Shown here: positions 1-12,225 of the stretch, in pieces | Layout: each line of letters starts with the position of its first letter | How positions within the stretch are numbered: the first letter of the stretch is position 1 | Assembly: GCF_000499385.1 (NCBI RefSeq) | Contig: NW_013651701.1 | Coordinates: 172,251 to 236,250 of the forward strand | From: Eimeria necatrix | Lineage: Eukaryota; Apicomplexa; Conoidasida; Eucoccidiorida; Eimeriidae | Direction of reading: 5' to 3' | Length of the DNA stretch: 64,000 bases | Translations under genes and position numbers: made by a program | The notes under the pieces: model-generated | The model's database searches: none | Told to the model about the DNA's origin: nothing | Seen by the model: only the letters and a program-made list of their open reading frames with translations

Positions 1-437
1 GGTGAGACCGCAACTGGCAGCTTAGCAGCAGCAGCAGCAGCAGCAACTCTTGCAGCAGCAGCAAAGTGCTGCTTCCGAATGTGCCTTCTACTTGCTGAGG
101 GCGTGCTGCTGCAGGCAGTAGAGGACTTAGGCGGTGCTGCTGCGCTGCTGCATGAGCAGCTACTGCAGCAAACCGCAAGCCTCAGTGACGACGCGCTGCT
201 GCTGCTGCTGCAGACCCAGCTGCTGCTGTGCTGCGGCTCACCCCGAGGTGGTGAGACCCTTTTAAGTCTCCGTGCTGTCTCGAAGCCAGCTCTTGCAGCA
301 GCAGCAGCAGCAAACGCAGCAGAAGCAGCAGCAGCCCCGCCGCCCAGCTGCAGCAATGCTGCCCCAGGGTGGGATGAAGAGAGCCTCTCTTTCCTTCCGC
401 TAGTGGAAGGATCCGAGGAAGCACTTCTAGAGAGCAG

Positions 438-489
<52 letters not shown>

Positions 490-1325
490 CGGGCCGTGTC
501 TGTGCTGCACTTGCTGCTGCTGGAGGCGGAAAGACGCAACGCGTGTGGGCGTTTGCTGCAGTCGCCGCAGCAGCTGCTGCTGCTGAGTTTCGCGCTGCAC
601 TTCTTCGAGTGTCTTGACCCTTTAGCTGCTGCTAACTGCAGCAAGTTGCAGCGCCTGGCAAGCCGGCTTGCTTGGCGCAGGGGCGTCATTGCAGCAGCAG
701 CAGCAGCAGCAACAGCAGCTTCACCACGAACAGAAACTGCACAAGGAACGGCGGCGACAGCGCAGCAGGCAGCAGCAGCAGCAGCAGCAGCAACACCAGC
801 GACAGCTGGGACTATAGGGTCTTCTGCGTGGACCAGGTTCTTCACAAGGGAGTCGCCTTGTGGCTACGAAGAGGTCTCGCTGCTGCTTCCCGCAGCGGCC
901 CGTAGCAGCAGCAGCAGCAGCAGCAACAGCAGCGTGGCGCTGCAGCTTGGCGTTGGGTGCAGCCACTGGACAGATCGTTGGGTGTGGCGCTTTGCTGCTG
1001 AGGCGGTTGCCCTACGCTCGACGACCGCAGCAGCAGCAGCAGCGGCAGCAGCAGCACCTGCTGCTACTGGCAGGCCCTACGAGGGCAACTTCAGCAGCAG
1101 CAGCAGCGCGCAGCAGCAAGCCGGGGGACGCAGTCTCAAAGGCTTGCTGCTAACGAAAACAATTGAGGGCTGGGTTGCTGCAGATGGCTGTGCTGCTGCT
1201 GAAGCAGCAGATTTCCCCGAAAAGGAATTTGTGCTGCTGCTGCTGCCGCGGCGCAACTTGTGGTAAGCCCCGCGAGCTGTATGTACACCCCAACGTGTGC
1301 AGAACTTTGCATTGCTTTTGTTCCT

Positions 1326-1363
<38 letters not shown>

Positions 1364-1635
1364 AGCTTGCTGGCGGCGCTGTAAGCAGCTGCTGCAGCAG
1401 CAGCATCGGGTGGCTTGAGTGCTTCTGCAGGCTGGAGGAAAATCTAGGGGGCCCCAGTGAGGCAGCAGCAAGCGAAAGTGGGCTTCGGGCTGCTGCTGCT
1501 TTGCGGCTGTTCTATGGGTACTTTGCTAGGGCCAGAGGGAGGTGTTTGGCGCTGGTGCAGCCCCTGCTGCTGCAACAGCAGCAGCAGCAGCGCCAGCAGC
1601 AGCAGACTTGGCAGCAGCGGTTCCCGCTGAGCTAG
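1..1635 (+). CDS. 3' part of a homopolymer-rich hypothetical protein
   Basis: The frame starting at base 1 is open through 1262, so the window enters inside a gene. The exon seems to end at 1262 before a GTAAGC donor. An acceptor (TTCTGCAG, ending 1430) opens a last exon, 1431-1635, with matching phase and a TAG stop. The protein is about 490 residues in view, with runs of Ala, Ser, Asn, Leu and Gln encoded by CAG/CTG triplets between ordinary stretches such as those around 510-680 and 930-1020. I recognise no domain. The first ATG in view is at 79, but nothing marks it as the true start. A different frame over 1542-1757 is also open, so the last exon could be read otherwise. Real gene likely, function unknown. 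Confidence 0.45.
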
Positions 1636-4292
1636 AGAACAACTTTGCTGCTGCAGTCGCAGCGCCAACTGCAGAAGCAAGTCGGCTGTGTCTTTTTGGG
1701 GTGTACAGACACCTGAGAGCTCCTAAGCCCTCATCCCAAAGCTGTCTAGACACCTAACTCGCAGGCGCTGAAGCACATTTGAAGACAGCAAGCAAAACTG
1801 ATTTACTTATTTTCTTGTCTATTTTATTCTTGTCTAATTGCATGCAAGGAGCTAGCGCGGCCTCTTTAGATTAAGCGGCCAGACTCGCAGGCTGCAGCGC
1901 GTGCGGCTGCTGCTGCTACTGCTGCTGCTGCAGCTGTGGCTGTTTCAGGAGCCTGCGGCGCTAGGCCTTGGCTAGAGCCTCCGTGGGGCTGCAGCAGCAG
2001 CACCACGAAGCCTGAGAAGCAGCAGGGGGCTCGGGGGGCCCCTGCTGCTGCTCCCGGGAGGGCTCTTAGGGCCAGCAGCAGGAGTGGTGGGGACCCCAAG
2101 CAGCTGCAGCGCAGCAAGGCTCGCAGCGCATGCAGCTGGCTCGGCAGAGCAGCAGCGGGCCGCTGGGCCCCACTAGTTGTGGGGCCCCGCCTGAGAACAA
2201 GCAGCAAAGGCTGCTGCTGCGCTGCAGCAGCAAATCGCTTCCTAGGGGCTGCTAAGGAGCGAAGGAAAGTTAATTTGCTGCTTCAAAAGCTGAGCCCAAG
2301 GGTCACTTAGCCCTCCTAAGGTGGGCTGGGGCTGGGCTGTTGCAGCCCGCGGCGAAAAAACAGTTTTAGGGACACTTATTCCTCAAATTACTTCATTTAA
2401 AGTGCTGGTAATAGCCCTCTGACTTCAAGCTGACTTCAAGGCAAGCCGCTGGGGCTTGCTGGAAGGCCTGGGGCCCCACAGTGACCTGCTGCCTCCGGGC
2501 CAGGACTTCCCTCGCAAAATCCCGCACTAAACAACTCTGAAACTATTTATTAATGAATTTAAAGAGAAAACTTGCTGCTTTATAGACCTGCAGCTGAGAG
2601 GTTTCAGGGCTCTATACACAACTCTGGGCTGTATGCAGCAGCCCGGCGCCAGCTGCAGCTGTGCAGCCTGTGCTGCGCTGCGCCCATATCCCATTCATAA
2701 TAGGGTATTCGGTTTTCAAAGCTCTGATACAAAATTACTGAAGCAGCCGTGCCTTATATATTTGGTCTTGGCTCTTTAGATCTTCGCTTTAAGCTGCAGC
2801 TGGGTTTGAGCGGCGATGGACTAAGCTATGCGGGTTAATCCCTTTGATCTCTGCAATTACATAGGAAGGGAATTTAGTCATTTGTCATTTAAAAGTTGAG
2901 AGCAAAATTGTAACAAGGATGCCGCCCCTGTGTGTGGCTGGCAATTGAAAGCATGATAGTTTCTGCAGCTCACAGGACTATAAAGCAGCCCAGAAATCGC
3001 CTTCAGGCCCCAATAATTCAGAGTATATTGACTGAAATAATAAATGAAAACAAGTTAAATGATAAATTATTTAATTATGTGGCGTTTAGGCTTCATGTGA
3101 TCTGCAGTTACGGCCGGTATTTGGGGCTGGTGAGAAGCACTGCGGCTGCAGTGTGCAGTACGGCCAAGCAGGCACGGAGAAACTTCGGGAGTGATACAGA
3201 TCCATAAGTTTGAAAAATGAATTGTTTAGATGCACAAAAGATATTTTTAAAAGGAATTAGTTTGCAAATTGTGCATGTATCTTTCTAGCCAGAGGGAAGG
3301 AGATGTTCACGAGGTCACTCGAGCTGCAGTCACTTGAAGAAAGGTCCGGAAAAAAATCTGAATTTCAAACTCAGACAGAAATATTTGCAACTTTGGTGCT
3401 ATAAAGCTCCATTTAGACAGTTCGTTCATCGGAGTTTTCAGCAAACACTTCTGAAGTGCACAAATAGTCTCATGCAGACAGCCGGGGCTTTCTGTATGAT
3501 GCAGCCACCACCCAAATACAAAAATTGACGGCTCTCTCCAGAATTTACTGCAAACGTTTTTCCTTTTTATTATGCAGTCTTTTATTTATGAAGGTTTACG
3601 GGCTCAAAAACTTTCCAAGTCCTGCATTTCCCGGGGGTGCCTTTTCAGGAACTTTGCAAGATGACTAGCCAACATATTGCCTGCCTTCGTTTCACTTATT
3701 CTCAGAAAGATTCGCAGCTTTCTGTTAAGCCAAAATTGCCCGTTAAAGTGGGATAAAATGTGAATTCGAATTCATCAAAGAAGGGGTCCCGAATTAGTTG
3801 CAAACACTCCACCCAGAATCCAACTTGCATGCGTGTGGCTAAAGCCAGAACAGGAGCCTTTAGAAGCTTAGCAGCTGGCGCGTGAAATACTCAAATTTAG
3901 TTTTTTCATTTTCAAGTCAGACCTGCAAACTCTTACGCAGTTGAGCTGCAGCTAAAAGTAAGTAAACTCATGGCCAGCGGGTGAGCCATTTGCGTAGTGT
4001 TTGGAGCACTTCACTGAGCCCGTTATAACGAACCACGTACACTCTTGCTGCTGCTGCTGCTGCTACTGGTGCTCGTGCTGCTGCTGCTACTGGCGCTCGT
4101 GCTGCTGCTGCCATTTCTGCTGCTGCTGCTGCTGCTGCCATAGTGGGAAGCTGTCTGGCCAGAGGCCCTTAAGATGGTCTTCTCCGAATTAGCAGCAGCC
4201 AATTCCCAGAAAGCTTCCTACGGCCGTTGCACTTGCAAGCCAAAGAAGTGTTCTTTGGCTCTGTGTGCAGCAAAACAGCTGCGCGACTGCAC

Positions 4293-4465
4293 GAAGTCTT
4301 AGACTTAAATTGCTTCCTTTGGTTTCTTTTAATTCCTCGCAGACAAAAAGAATTCTTAGACTTAAGTTGCTTCCTTTGGTTTCTTTTAATTCCTCGCAGA
4401 CAAAAAGAAGTCTTAGACTTAAGTTGCTTTCTTTTAATTTCATTTAATTCCTCGCAGACAAAGGC
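4293..4465. repeat. 57-bp tandem repeat, about three copies
   Basis: Copies begin at 4293, 4350 and 4407 with the same core (CTTAGACTTAA, then TTCTTTTAATTCCTCGCAGAC). The first two are nearly identical; the third is diverged in its middle. The period is divisible by three and both + and - frames stay open through it, but nothing suggests that it is translated. Confidence 0.85.
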
Positions 4466-5034
4466 GTGGGCTTGAGTTTCTCACTTCAGTTTCTCGCGGC
4501 GACAAAACTTGAACTGCCAACTGCAGCTCCAGCAAAAAGGTCTCAGCGCGAATTCAAGAATTTGGCTTGCGGCGAACTGCGCAGCTTTCGAAGTGCTGCT
4601 GAATGCATGCAAGTCTTTAGTTTTCAAAGTAGCAGTTCGTTGGCTTTGCCCGGACTCTTTACAAACTCTTAACTACAAAACTTGCCTTTATTTGGGCCAC
4701 AAGGCCTCACAATTAGTGCCACTTCAAACAGACTCGCTGGCATCTCCAGCCAAATTGCTGGCCAACTGCGCAGCACTTATGAGGGGCCGGCTGGCCTTAT
4801 TGGGCCGATAATATTACAGCCATTTGAACACAGAAAAGTGGCTTTGGGCAGCTGAAGGGGTAACAAAGGCCACTGGCCCCTCCCCCACGGCCCCAGGGCT
4901 TCGCGGGGCCATCATGTGGCCCTGGCTGTACTGTCTTTCGCTAAAATCTGAATATATTCTCCAAGCTTTTGCTCTTGGTACATTTTCTAGCGTTTGCCGC
5001 CAGACAGAGTCCGGCGCCGCAGCTGCAGCTAGCT

Positions 5035-5135
5035 GCGGCGGCTCTGTGTGGCTAGTTGCGGCTAGCTAGCTGCGGCTAGCTAGCTGCGGCTGGCTAGCTG
5101 CGGCTTGCTAGCCGTGGCTAGCTAGCTACGGACAG
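5035..5135. repeat. GCTAGC-type simple repeat
   Basis: Repeated GCTAGCTGCGG and GCTAGCTAG words, self-complementary in part. The same palindromic word family fills an intron of the ribonucleotide reductase gene and an intron of the Erv1/ALR gene in this window. Confidence 0.85.
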
Positions 5136-6202
5136 CCCGTGCTAGTTCGTGCGTGAGTGCCAGCAAGCTGCGACTAAGGCCCCGGGGTGCTGCAGCAGCA
5201 CTGCGTGGCACTGTGTCTTCGCCGCAGAACAGCAACATATATGCGCGGAGAATACAGATATGTGGATAAACAGCATATATTTAAAAATATTAAATATATT
5301 TTCAGGGAATTCGACACATTGGCCCACGTCTTCCAGTTTCCGCGCTGGACTGGCAAATGTTGTGCCAGAAAGCCAAGTTGCAGCTCCAGCCGCTGCAGTG
5401 ACCCCAGCAGGCTCTGCGTGCGATTCAGCAAGCGAAAGCAAAGCAGCGAGCTGAAAGAAGAAAGCAAAAGGGGCAATGGGGCGAAAAAGCTGAAGAGAGG
5501 AAAAGAGGGGCGGGAGGGCTTGGGTGACTGCGCCGTGGTGGGTGGCTGCGGAGATGCATTTGAGGGAAATGGCCCGCGGAAAGTCCCACAAAAGAGAAGA
5601 AGTGGCTGCAGAATAAGTTTTGCTGCTGTGTGTTAGCGGGGTGGGGTCAGGGCAGCAGCAACAGCAGCAACAGCCACCGGCGACCTCACCACCCGTTCCT
5701 CTCCTGGGGGTTACTTGCCCTTGCACAGGTGCTGGCGCTGGCGTTTGTTCGCGCCTGCATCTGTTTTATTTGCTTGTCTTTGGCTTTCAGCAAAGCTGAA
5801 AACAAAAGGAAATTTTCGCTGTTTCGTTCGACCCGGTGGTCTTCCCCGTTGGCTCGTTTGGCGCCGCTGCCTCTGCAGCTGCTGCTGCTGCTGCTGCTGT
5901 TGCCCCCCATCCCTGTCTGTGTTGCTTGTGCAGGGTGCAGCAGCGCCTTCTCCCCCCCACACCTTTTGCTGCGGCTTCACTGGCTTACTTAATTTCCTAA
6001 TTGGCACTTCTGCCTCTCTCATAACTTAGCTGCGCCTCTCGCTGGCCGCGCGCGGCGTCCCCGTCACAGCAGCAGCTGCTGCTCTGCAGTTGCTGCGCGT
6101 TGGGCTCGACGGCTCTTCTCTGCTGCGGCCTTCTCCCAGTCTTCGCAGCTCTCCTTTGACTTTTTAAGTCCCTTTGCGAAGTCCCAGCTGCTGCGTGCCA
6201 CC

Positions 6203-6835
6203 ATGGCCTTCGGGGGGTCCACGGAGCCGTGTGCTGCAGCAGCAGCAGCGGCGGCGCCGGCGGCGTCCCCAGCCGCTGCAGCAGCTGCTGCTGCCTGTCC
6301 CGCCGCAGCTGCTGCAGCGCCTGCGCCGTTACCAGGCGCGGCGAGCGCGTCCGCTGCCTCCAGGGGCGCCAAGCGGCCCGAGGGCGCCGGCGCTGCAGCA
6401 GCAGACGCAGCAGCAGCGCCAGCAGCAGCAGCAGCACCAGCAGCAGCAGCAACCAGCGGCATGTACGTGCTGAACCGCCGCGGAGAACGCGAACCCGTTT
6501 CCTTCGACCGAATCCTCCACAGAGTCCAGTCTCTTTGCTACGGGCTGCACCCCCTGGTGGACCCCGCGCGAGTCAGCCAGGCGGTGATCAACGGCATGTA
6601 CGCGGGCATTCGCACCAGCGAGCTGGACGAGCTCGCTGCGCAGACCAGTGGTGAGTTAGTGGTCCACTCGCTGCTGCGCTGCAGCGGCGGTGGACCACTG
6701 CAGCAGCAGTGGACCACTGCAGCAGCTCCGCCGCTGCGTGCGGCTCTCGGCCGCCACGCAGCTACTGCGCCCCAGCCGAAGCCTCTACTCTCGGGCTGCT
6801 TGTTGCTGCGAATGTGGAGAGACCTCCACTGGCCA

Positions 6836-6873
<38 letters not shown>

Positions 6874-9800
6874 GTGCTGCTGTATATCTGCTCTGTGCTC
6901 TCTCTGCTCCCCTCTGCTGCTGCTTCCCCCCAATCACGTGCCTGTCCTGGCCTCTGCACCCGCCCGCTGCTGCCGCAGCGCCCTCCACTGCTGCTGCCGC
7001 AGCATGAAGGCAGTTCTGCTTCCCGCTGCTGCTGCTGCTGCAGCTGCAGCACGAAGGCAGTTCTTGCTGCTGCTGCTGCTGCTGCTGCAGCGTACATGGC
7101 TGCGCACCACCCGGACTTCTCGAAGCTGGCTGCGCGGATAGCCATCGACAACTTGCACAAGAACACTTCTTCGGACTTTGGCGAAGTCGTGGAGCGGCTC
7201 CACGCCCACGTGGACCTCCACGGCCGCAGCGCCCCCCTCATCCACCCCGAAGTCTACGCCTTCGTGCTGCAGCACCGCGCGGCCCTCAACGCGGCCATTC
7301 AGTACCACCGCGACTTCGACTACGACTACTTCGCCTTCAAGACCCTCGAGAGGTGCGCAAGCCAGCTGCTGCTGCTGCTGCTGCTGCTGCTGCAGCGGCT
7401 GCAGCAGCGGCAGCCGCGGCGGCGGCTCGCTTCGCGCTAGTTGGGTTGTCTGCGTGGGGGGGGCGCCGCTTTGGCGGCTGCAGCAGCTGCAGCGGGCGGG
7501 GCTGAGTGCGCCCGCTGCTGCTGCTGCTGCTGCTGGTCGCGGCGCTGGCGCCGCTTGGCATGTGTGCGGATTTGTTCAAGTGCGAGCAGTGGCTGCTGGC
7601 AGCTGGTGACCAGTGGTCCACTGCAGCTCGTGCTGCGCTGCTGCGCTGCTGCAGGTCCTACTTGCTGCGGACTCAGGGGACCATTGTGGAGCGGCCGCAG
7701 CACATGTTGATGCGGGTGGCCTGCGGCATTCACTACGGGGACATTGAGAAGACTTTGGAAACTTACGATCTCATGAGTCGCAAACTCTTCACCCACGCCA
7801 CCCCCACGCTCTTCAACGCCGGCACTCCCAGGCCGCAGATGAGCAGCTGTATGCAGCAGCAGCAGCACTGCAGCAGCAGCAGCACTGCAGCAGCAGCAGC
7901 ACTGCAGCAGCAGCAGCACTGCAGCAGCAACAGCACTGCAGCAGCAACAGCACTGCAGCAGCAGCAGCACTGCAGCAGCAAGAGCACTGCAGCAGCAGCA
8001 GCACTGCAGCTGGAGTGCTGCTGTTTGCTGCGGAGTGTTTTGTCTCAGGCTATTTGCTGACAATGCAGGAAGACTCCATTGACGGGATTTTCAGCACTTT
8101 GCGGCAGTGCGCGCTGATTTCCAAGACGGCGGGGGGGCTGGGGCTCTCGGTGACGGACATCAGAGCCACCGGCAGCTACATCCGGGGAACCAATGGTTAC
8201 TCCAATGGTCTCATTCCCATGCTGCGGTGCGGCTTTCCCAGGCAGTTAAGAAGCAGTTGAGAGCCGCCGGGGTGGGGGCGGCGGGCTCAGAGAGCCTCGC
8301 TGCTGCAGCAGCAGCTGCTGCTGCTGCAGCTGCTGCAGCTGCTGCTGCTGCAGCTGCTGCTGCTGCAGCTGCTGCTGCTGCAGCTGCTGCTGTTGTTGCT
8401 GCTGCTGCTGCTGCGTCGCAGGGTGTTCAACGACGCGTCGCGGTACGTGGACCAGGGGGGCGGCAAGCGGAAGGGGAGCCTCGCGGTGTACGTGGAGCCG
8501 TGGCATGCAGACATTTTTGAGTTTCTGGAAATTCGCAAAAACCACGGCAAAGAGGAAATGCGAGCTCGAGACCTTTTCCCCGCCTTGTGGATTCCCGACC
8601 TCTTCATGAAGCGCGTCTACGACAACGGTACGCGCATTCTCCATCATCTGCTGCTGCTGCTGCACCTGCTGCTGCTGCTGCTGCACTTGCTGCTGCTGCT
8701 GGTGCATTTGGCGGTGGATCTTCTGCTGGTGCATCTGCTGCTGCTTTCGCCGACCCTGCTGCTGCTTTCGCCGACCCTGCTGCTGCGGCACCTGCTGCTG
8801 CTGCTGCACGTGCTGCTGCTGCTGCTGCTGCTGGGTTGTCAGGGCCGTGGACGCTGATGTGCCCGTGCGAGTGCCCGGGGCTGACGGAGCGGTGGGGCGC
8901 GGAGTTCGAGGCGCTGTACCTGCAGTACGAGCGGGAGGGGCGGGGGCGGCGGACGGTGGCGGCGCAGCAGCTGTGGTTTGCGATCTTGCAGGCGCAGATC
9001 GAAACGGGCACTCCGTACATGTTGTACAAGGACGCGTGCAACGCGAAGAGCAACCAGCAGCACCTGGGCACTTTGCGCAGCAGCAACTTGTGCTGCGAAG
9101 TGGTGCAGTTCACCAGCCCTGAGGAGGTGGCTGTGTGCAACTTGGCTTCCGTGTCGCTGCCGCGCTTCGTGGACACGGCCCGCCAGACCTTCGACTTCGA
9201 AGGCCTCAAGCGCGTGGTGGCTGTTATAACTCGCAACTTAAACAAAATAATTGACCGCAACTTCTATCCTGTGCCCGAGGCCCGCAGCAGCAACTTGCGC
9301 CACCGGCCCATTGGGCTGGGCGTGCAGGGCCTCGCCGACGCCTTTCTGCTGCTCCGCTACCCCTTCGACTCCCCGCAGGCCCGCCAGCTCAACGTCCGCA
9401 TCTTCGAGTGCATTTACTTCGCCGCCTGCGAGGCCAGCATGCAGCTCGCCGCTGAACACGGTCCGCCCTGCTGCTGCTGCTGCTGCTGTGGCTGCTGCTG
9501 CTGCTGCTGCGGAGCGGCGGCAGGAGCGGCTTCGCGAGGACAGACAGGCAGAGCCGTGGGCAGCTAGCTCCCGGCGAGCTGGCTGGCCCGGCGGCGCCCA
9601 GCTGCGGCTTAGGCTGTTGGCTAGCTGGCCCAATACCGGCTAGCTGGGGACTTGGGTCCTGGCTAGCCGGCGCTTTGCCTGTTGGCTGCTGGGCGTGGGG
9701 TGGCTGGCTGGGCTTTGGCTAGCTGGGCTCTGGCTAGCTGGGCTTTGGCTGGCTGGGTCTTTGGCTAGCTGGTGTTTGGCTAGCTGGGGCTTCGGCTAGC

Positions 9801-10863
9801 TGGGCGCTGGCTAGCTGGTGTGTGTTTTGTGGCTGCAGGGCCTTACGAGACGTACGAAGGGTCTCCTGCGTCGAAGGGCATTTTGCAGTTCGACATGTGG
9901 GGCGTAAAGCCCAGCAGCGGCCTCTGCGACTGGGACGGCCTCAAAGCCAAAATCCGCAAATACGGACTTCGCAATTCTCTCCTCGTCTCCCCCATGCCCA
10001 CTGCCAGCACTTCCCAAATCCTGGGTCAGCTGCTGCTGCTGCTGGTGCTGTTGATTTTGCTGCTGCTCTTTTTGCCGCTGTTTTTGTTTTGCTGCTGTTG
10101 CTTTTGCTGCTGCTGTTTCTGCTCTTACTGCTGCTGCTGCTGCTGCTGGTGAGTGAAGGACTGGGGCTAGGAAGGTGTGTTGGGTGCAGGGAACAACGAG
10201 GCGTTTGAGCCTTACACTTCGAACATTTACTGCCGGCGAGTTTTGAGTGGAGAGTTCTTTGTGGTGAATCCGCATTTGCTGCGGGACCTGCTGGAGCGGG
10301 GGCTGTGGACTGAGCAGCTGCGGCAGCAGCTGATTGCGCACAACGGCAGTGTGCAGTACATTGAAGAAATCCCCGACGACTTGAAGCTGCTGTACAGGAC
10401 AGTGTGGGAAATAAAGCAAAGAAGCATAGTGGACATGGCCGTGGACAGAGCCCCCTTCGTGGATCAGTCTCAGTCGCTGAACATTCACATGGTGAATCCC
10501 ACTTACGCCAAGCTCTCCACCATGCACTTCCACGGCTGGCGGGCGGGGCTGAAGACGGGGCTGTACTACTTCCGCACGCAGGCGGCTGCGGACGCGATCA
10601 AGTTCACGGTGGACCAGGAGGTGGCCAGGGAGGCGAAGGAGAAGCAGCAGCAGCAGCAGCAGCAGCAGCTGCGCGTCGCCGCCCCAGAGGCCGCCAAAGA
10701 GGGCCTCGCCAAGCCTGTGGCCCACGCCGCCTCTTCGCCGCCCCCGGAGGCCAGCAGCAGCAGCAGCGCCGGCAGCCCCGCAGCAGCAGCAGCAGGCGCC
10801 GCCTGCCGCCTCCGGCCCAAGGGAATGGCGGACGACGAGGCCTGTGCAATGTGCTCCGGCTGA
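6203..10863 (+). CDS. RNR1: Ribonucleoside-diphosphate reductase, large subunit
   Basis: Class Ia ribonucleotide reductase alpha chain, which makes deoxyribonucleotides in the cytosol with a small subunit. Eight exons: 6203-6650, 7091-7352, 7655-7848, 8049-8226, 8422-8627, 8843-9460, 9839-10024, 10190-10863. All junctions are GT-AG and in frame, giving 921 residues. Residues 1-86 are an Ala-rich tract; family similarity starts at MYVLNRRGE (87), the ATP cone. Key residues are present: Cys302 and Cys528 (redox pair, contexts SSCYLL and VAVCNLAS), NLCCE with thiyl Cys513, Tyr823-Tyr824 (radical path, GLYYFR), and the C-terminal CAMC shuttle (916-919). A Gln/Ala/Ser-rich insert precedes the tail. 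The start at 6203 has a Kozak-like context (CACCATGG). The ATG of residue 87 is an alternative start. Function is secure. Confidence 0.95.
7850..8020. repeat. Intronic CAG minisatellite (RNR1 intron 3)
   Basis: Intron 7849-8048 is filled by repeats of about 15 bp built as ACTGCAGCAGCAGC with small variants. All six frames stay largely open through it, which creates misleading open frames on both strands. Confidence 0.85.
8295..8410. repeat. Intronic CTGCTGCAG repeat (RNR1 intron 4)
   Basis: Alternating GCTGCTGCTGCAG words inside intron 8227-8421. Because CTGCAG is palindromic, the tract is self-complementary and could fold into long hairpins. Confidence 0.85.
9590..9825. repeat. GCTAGCTGG repeat in RNR1 intron 6
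   Basis: Many copies of GGCTAGCTGGG and close variants fill most of intron 9461-9838; the 5' end of the intron has a CTG run. It is related to the repeat at 5035-5135 and to that in the Erv1/ALR intron at 12418-12772. Confidence 0.85.
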
Positions 10864-12225
10864 GCTCCGGTTTTATCCTTTTTTGCAGTTTCCATGCTGT
10901 CTTGTGCACAACAAGGCACTTTCTCCAGCGCGGGATTCGGCGCTGCTCCTGCCGAGCAGCAGAGGTTTCAAGTGGCTTCGCCCACAGAAAGGCGAAACGA
11001 GGAACAACTGAAAGGGTGGACGTCCCGCAGCAAACAGGGACTTTGCAAACGCCTTTCTGCAAAGGGAATTCTTTTCTCGGTGGAAAACGCCGGCAGTTGT
11101 TGCCGCATTTGTCGTTCGTTGAGTTCTTGCCGACAAACTCGCCAGGGGTTTCCCGTGGTGTTCGAAACCCGAGGGAGGATCGTCGCGCCCGCGTCGGGCC
11201 GGTCGATCACAACTGTTTTTGTTCCTTTTCTTGCAAAGCAAAGATTTGGCCGTTGCAGTTGACGGTTTAGGTCATTTTCCGTCATTATTTGCCCCATTTC
11301 TGCCATTATTTCCCCCATTTCTGCCATTGCTTTCCCCGTTTCCCCTCCGCTGTTCCCACTGGTCGCCGCAATGTGCCTGCCTCCAGGGCTACACTTGTGT
11401 TGGTGTTTGTTCTTGCCCCGGCTGTTCACCTTCAAGTGGCTCGCGCGCAGTCACGAGGCCTCCCGCTTTGTCTGTGGGCATTACTGGCGGGATCTGAACT
11501 CGGATTTTCGACACTTCAATTTCAATAATGAAGGGAATGGCCAGCAGCCAAGCGAGAGCGAGTTGAAAGCAGAAAAACATATAAAACAGAAATGCAAACA
11601 TCTTTTCTGGAGCTCGAAAGCTCATCCCACAAGTTATTGGCAGCAAGTTCGCGCCTTCTTGTTAGCAACTTATAGTCCCTTTGAATACTCTTGCCCACAT
11701 GCCAACTAAGCTACCAAACTGCAAATAAAAAGTTCTGCGAGAGTGCCCTACACACAGAATCTTGCACTGAACTCTATACGGTAACCTCAATGATATACAA
11801 TGCATATATATATATTATCTCTATGATACGTATATACACAAATGTAGCGTTTATATATATGTAAATAAATGTGGCGTTTTGACGGCTCGGCCCTCAGGGC
11901 CAGCGAAACAGATCTCTACAAGTCTAAGCATATATATATAGTATATATATATATGCATATATATATGTAAATACGTATATATTATATATGTATATATGTA
12001 TGTAAATGCGTAATTTCGAGGGCCAACAAGGCGGACCCCGCGAAGTCTACCCGCACGTGTACATCCCATACACGTACATATATATATAACATATATACAT
12101 ACATATATATATACATATATATATATGTATAATGTGCATATATATGCATATATATTACATATAATATGCACATAATGTATGTAAATGGGGGTAAAAACGC
12201 GCAGTTTGCGGGCCAGGAGTGCGCG
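10864..12225. other. Intergenic region between convergent genes
   Basis: Lies between the RNR1 stop and the Erv1/ALR stop on the opposite strand, so it should hold both 3' ends. Bases 11270-11340 contain repeated CCATTTCTGCCATTATTT-like words. Several open frames of 80-120 codons exist but show no conserved features. The last 400 bp are AT microsatellite. Confidence 0.5.
11795..12180. repeat. TATATA/TATG microsatellite block
   Basis: Long alternating purine-pyrimidine runs of TA and TATG/CATA, broken by two GC-rich islands around 11878-11915 and 12010-12060. It sits between the two convergent 3' ends. Confidence 0.85.

Larger units (their letters stand above)
1636..6202. other. Intergenic stretch without a supported gene
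   Basis: About 4.5 kb between the triplet-rich gene and ribonucleotide reductase. Bases 1866-2300 are CAG/CTG-rich with overlapping open frames on both strands, none with conserved features. Bases 2310-4000 are of ordinary composition with only short frames. Triplet runs recur at 4045-4140 and 5650-5900. A 57-bp tandem repeat and a GCTAGC block are listed separately. Bases 5900-6200 should contain the reductase promoter and 5' leader, but no specific element was recognised. Confidence 0.5.

Noticed and set aside
5142..5726. 194-codon minus frame upstream of RNR1
   Set aside because: Overlaps three other frames of similar length, has a Cys run from CAG repeats and no conserved pattern; not enough to call a gene.
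7437..8063. Open frames of up to 208 codons on minus across RNR1 introns 2-3
   Set aside because: They consist of Cys/Leu/Ala runs from the CAG minisatellite and oppose the RNR1 exons.
8604..9260. 218-codon minus frame over RNR1 exon 6
   Set aside because: Mirror of the conserved reductase exon; no features of its own.
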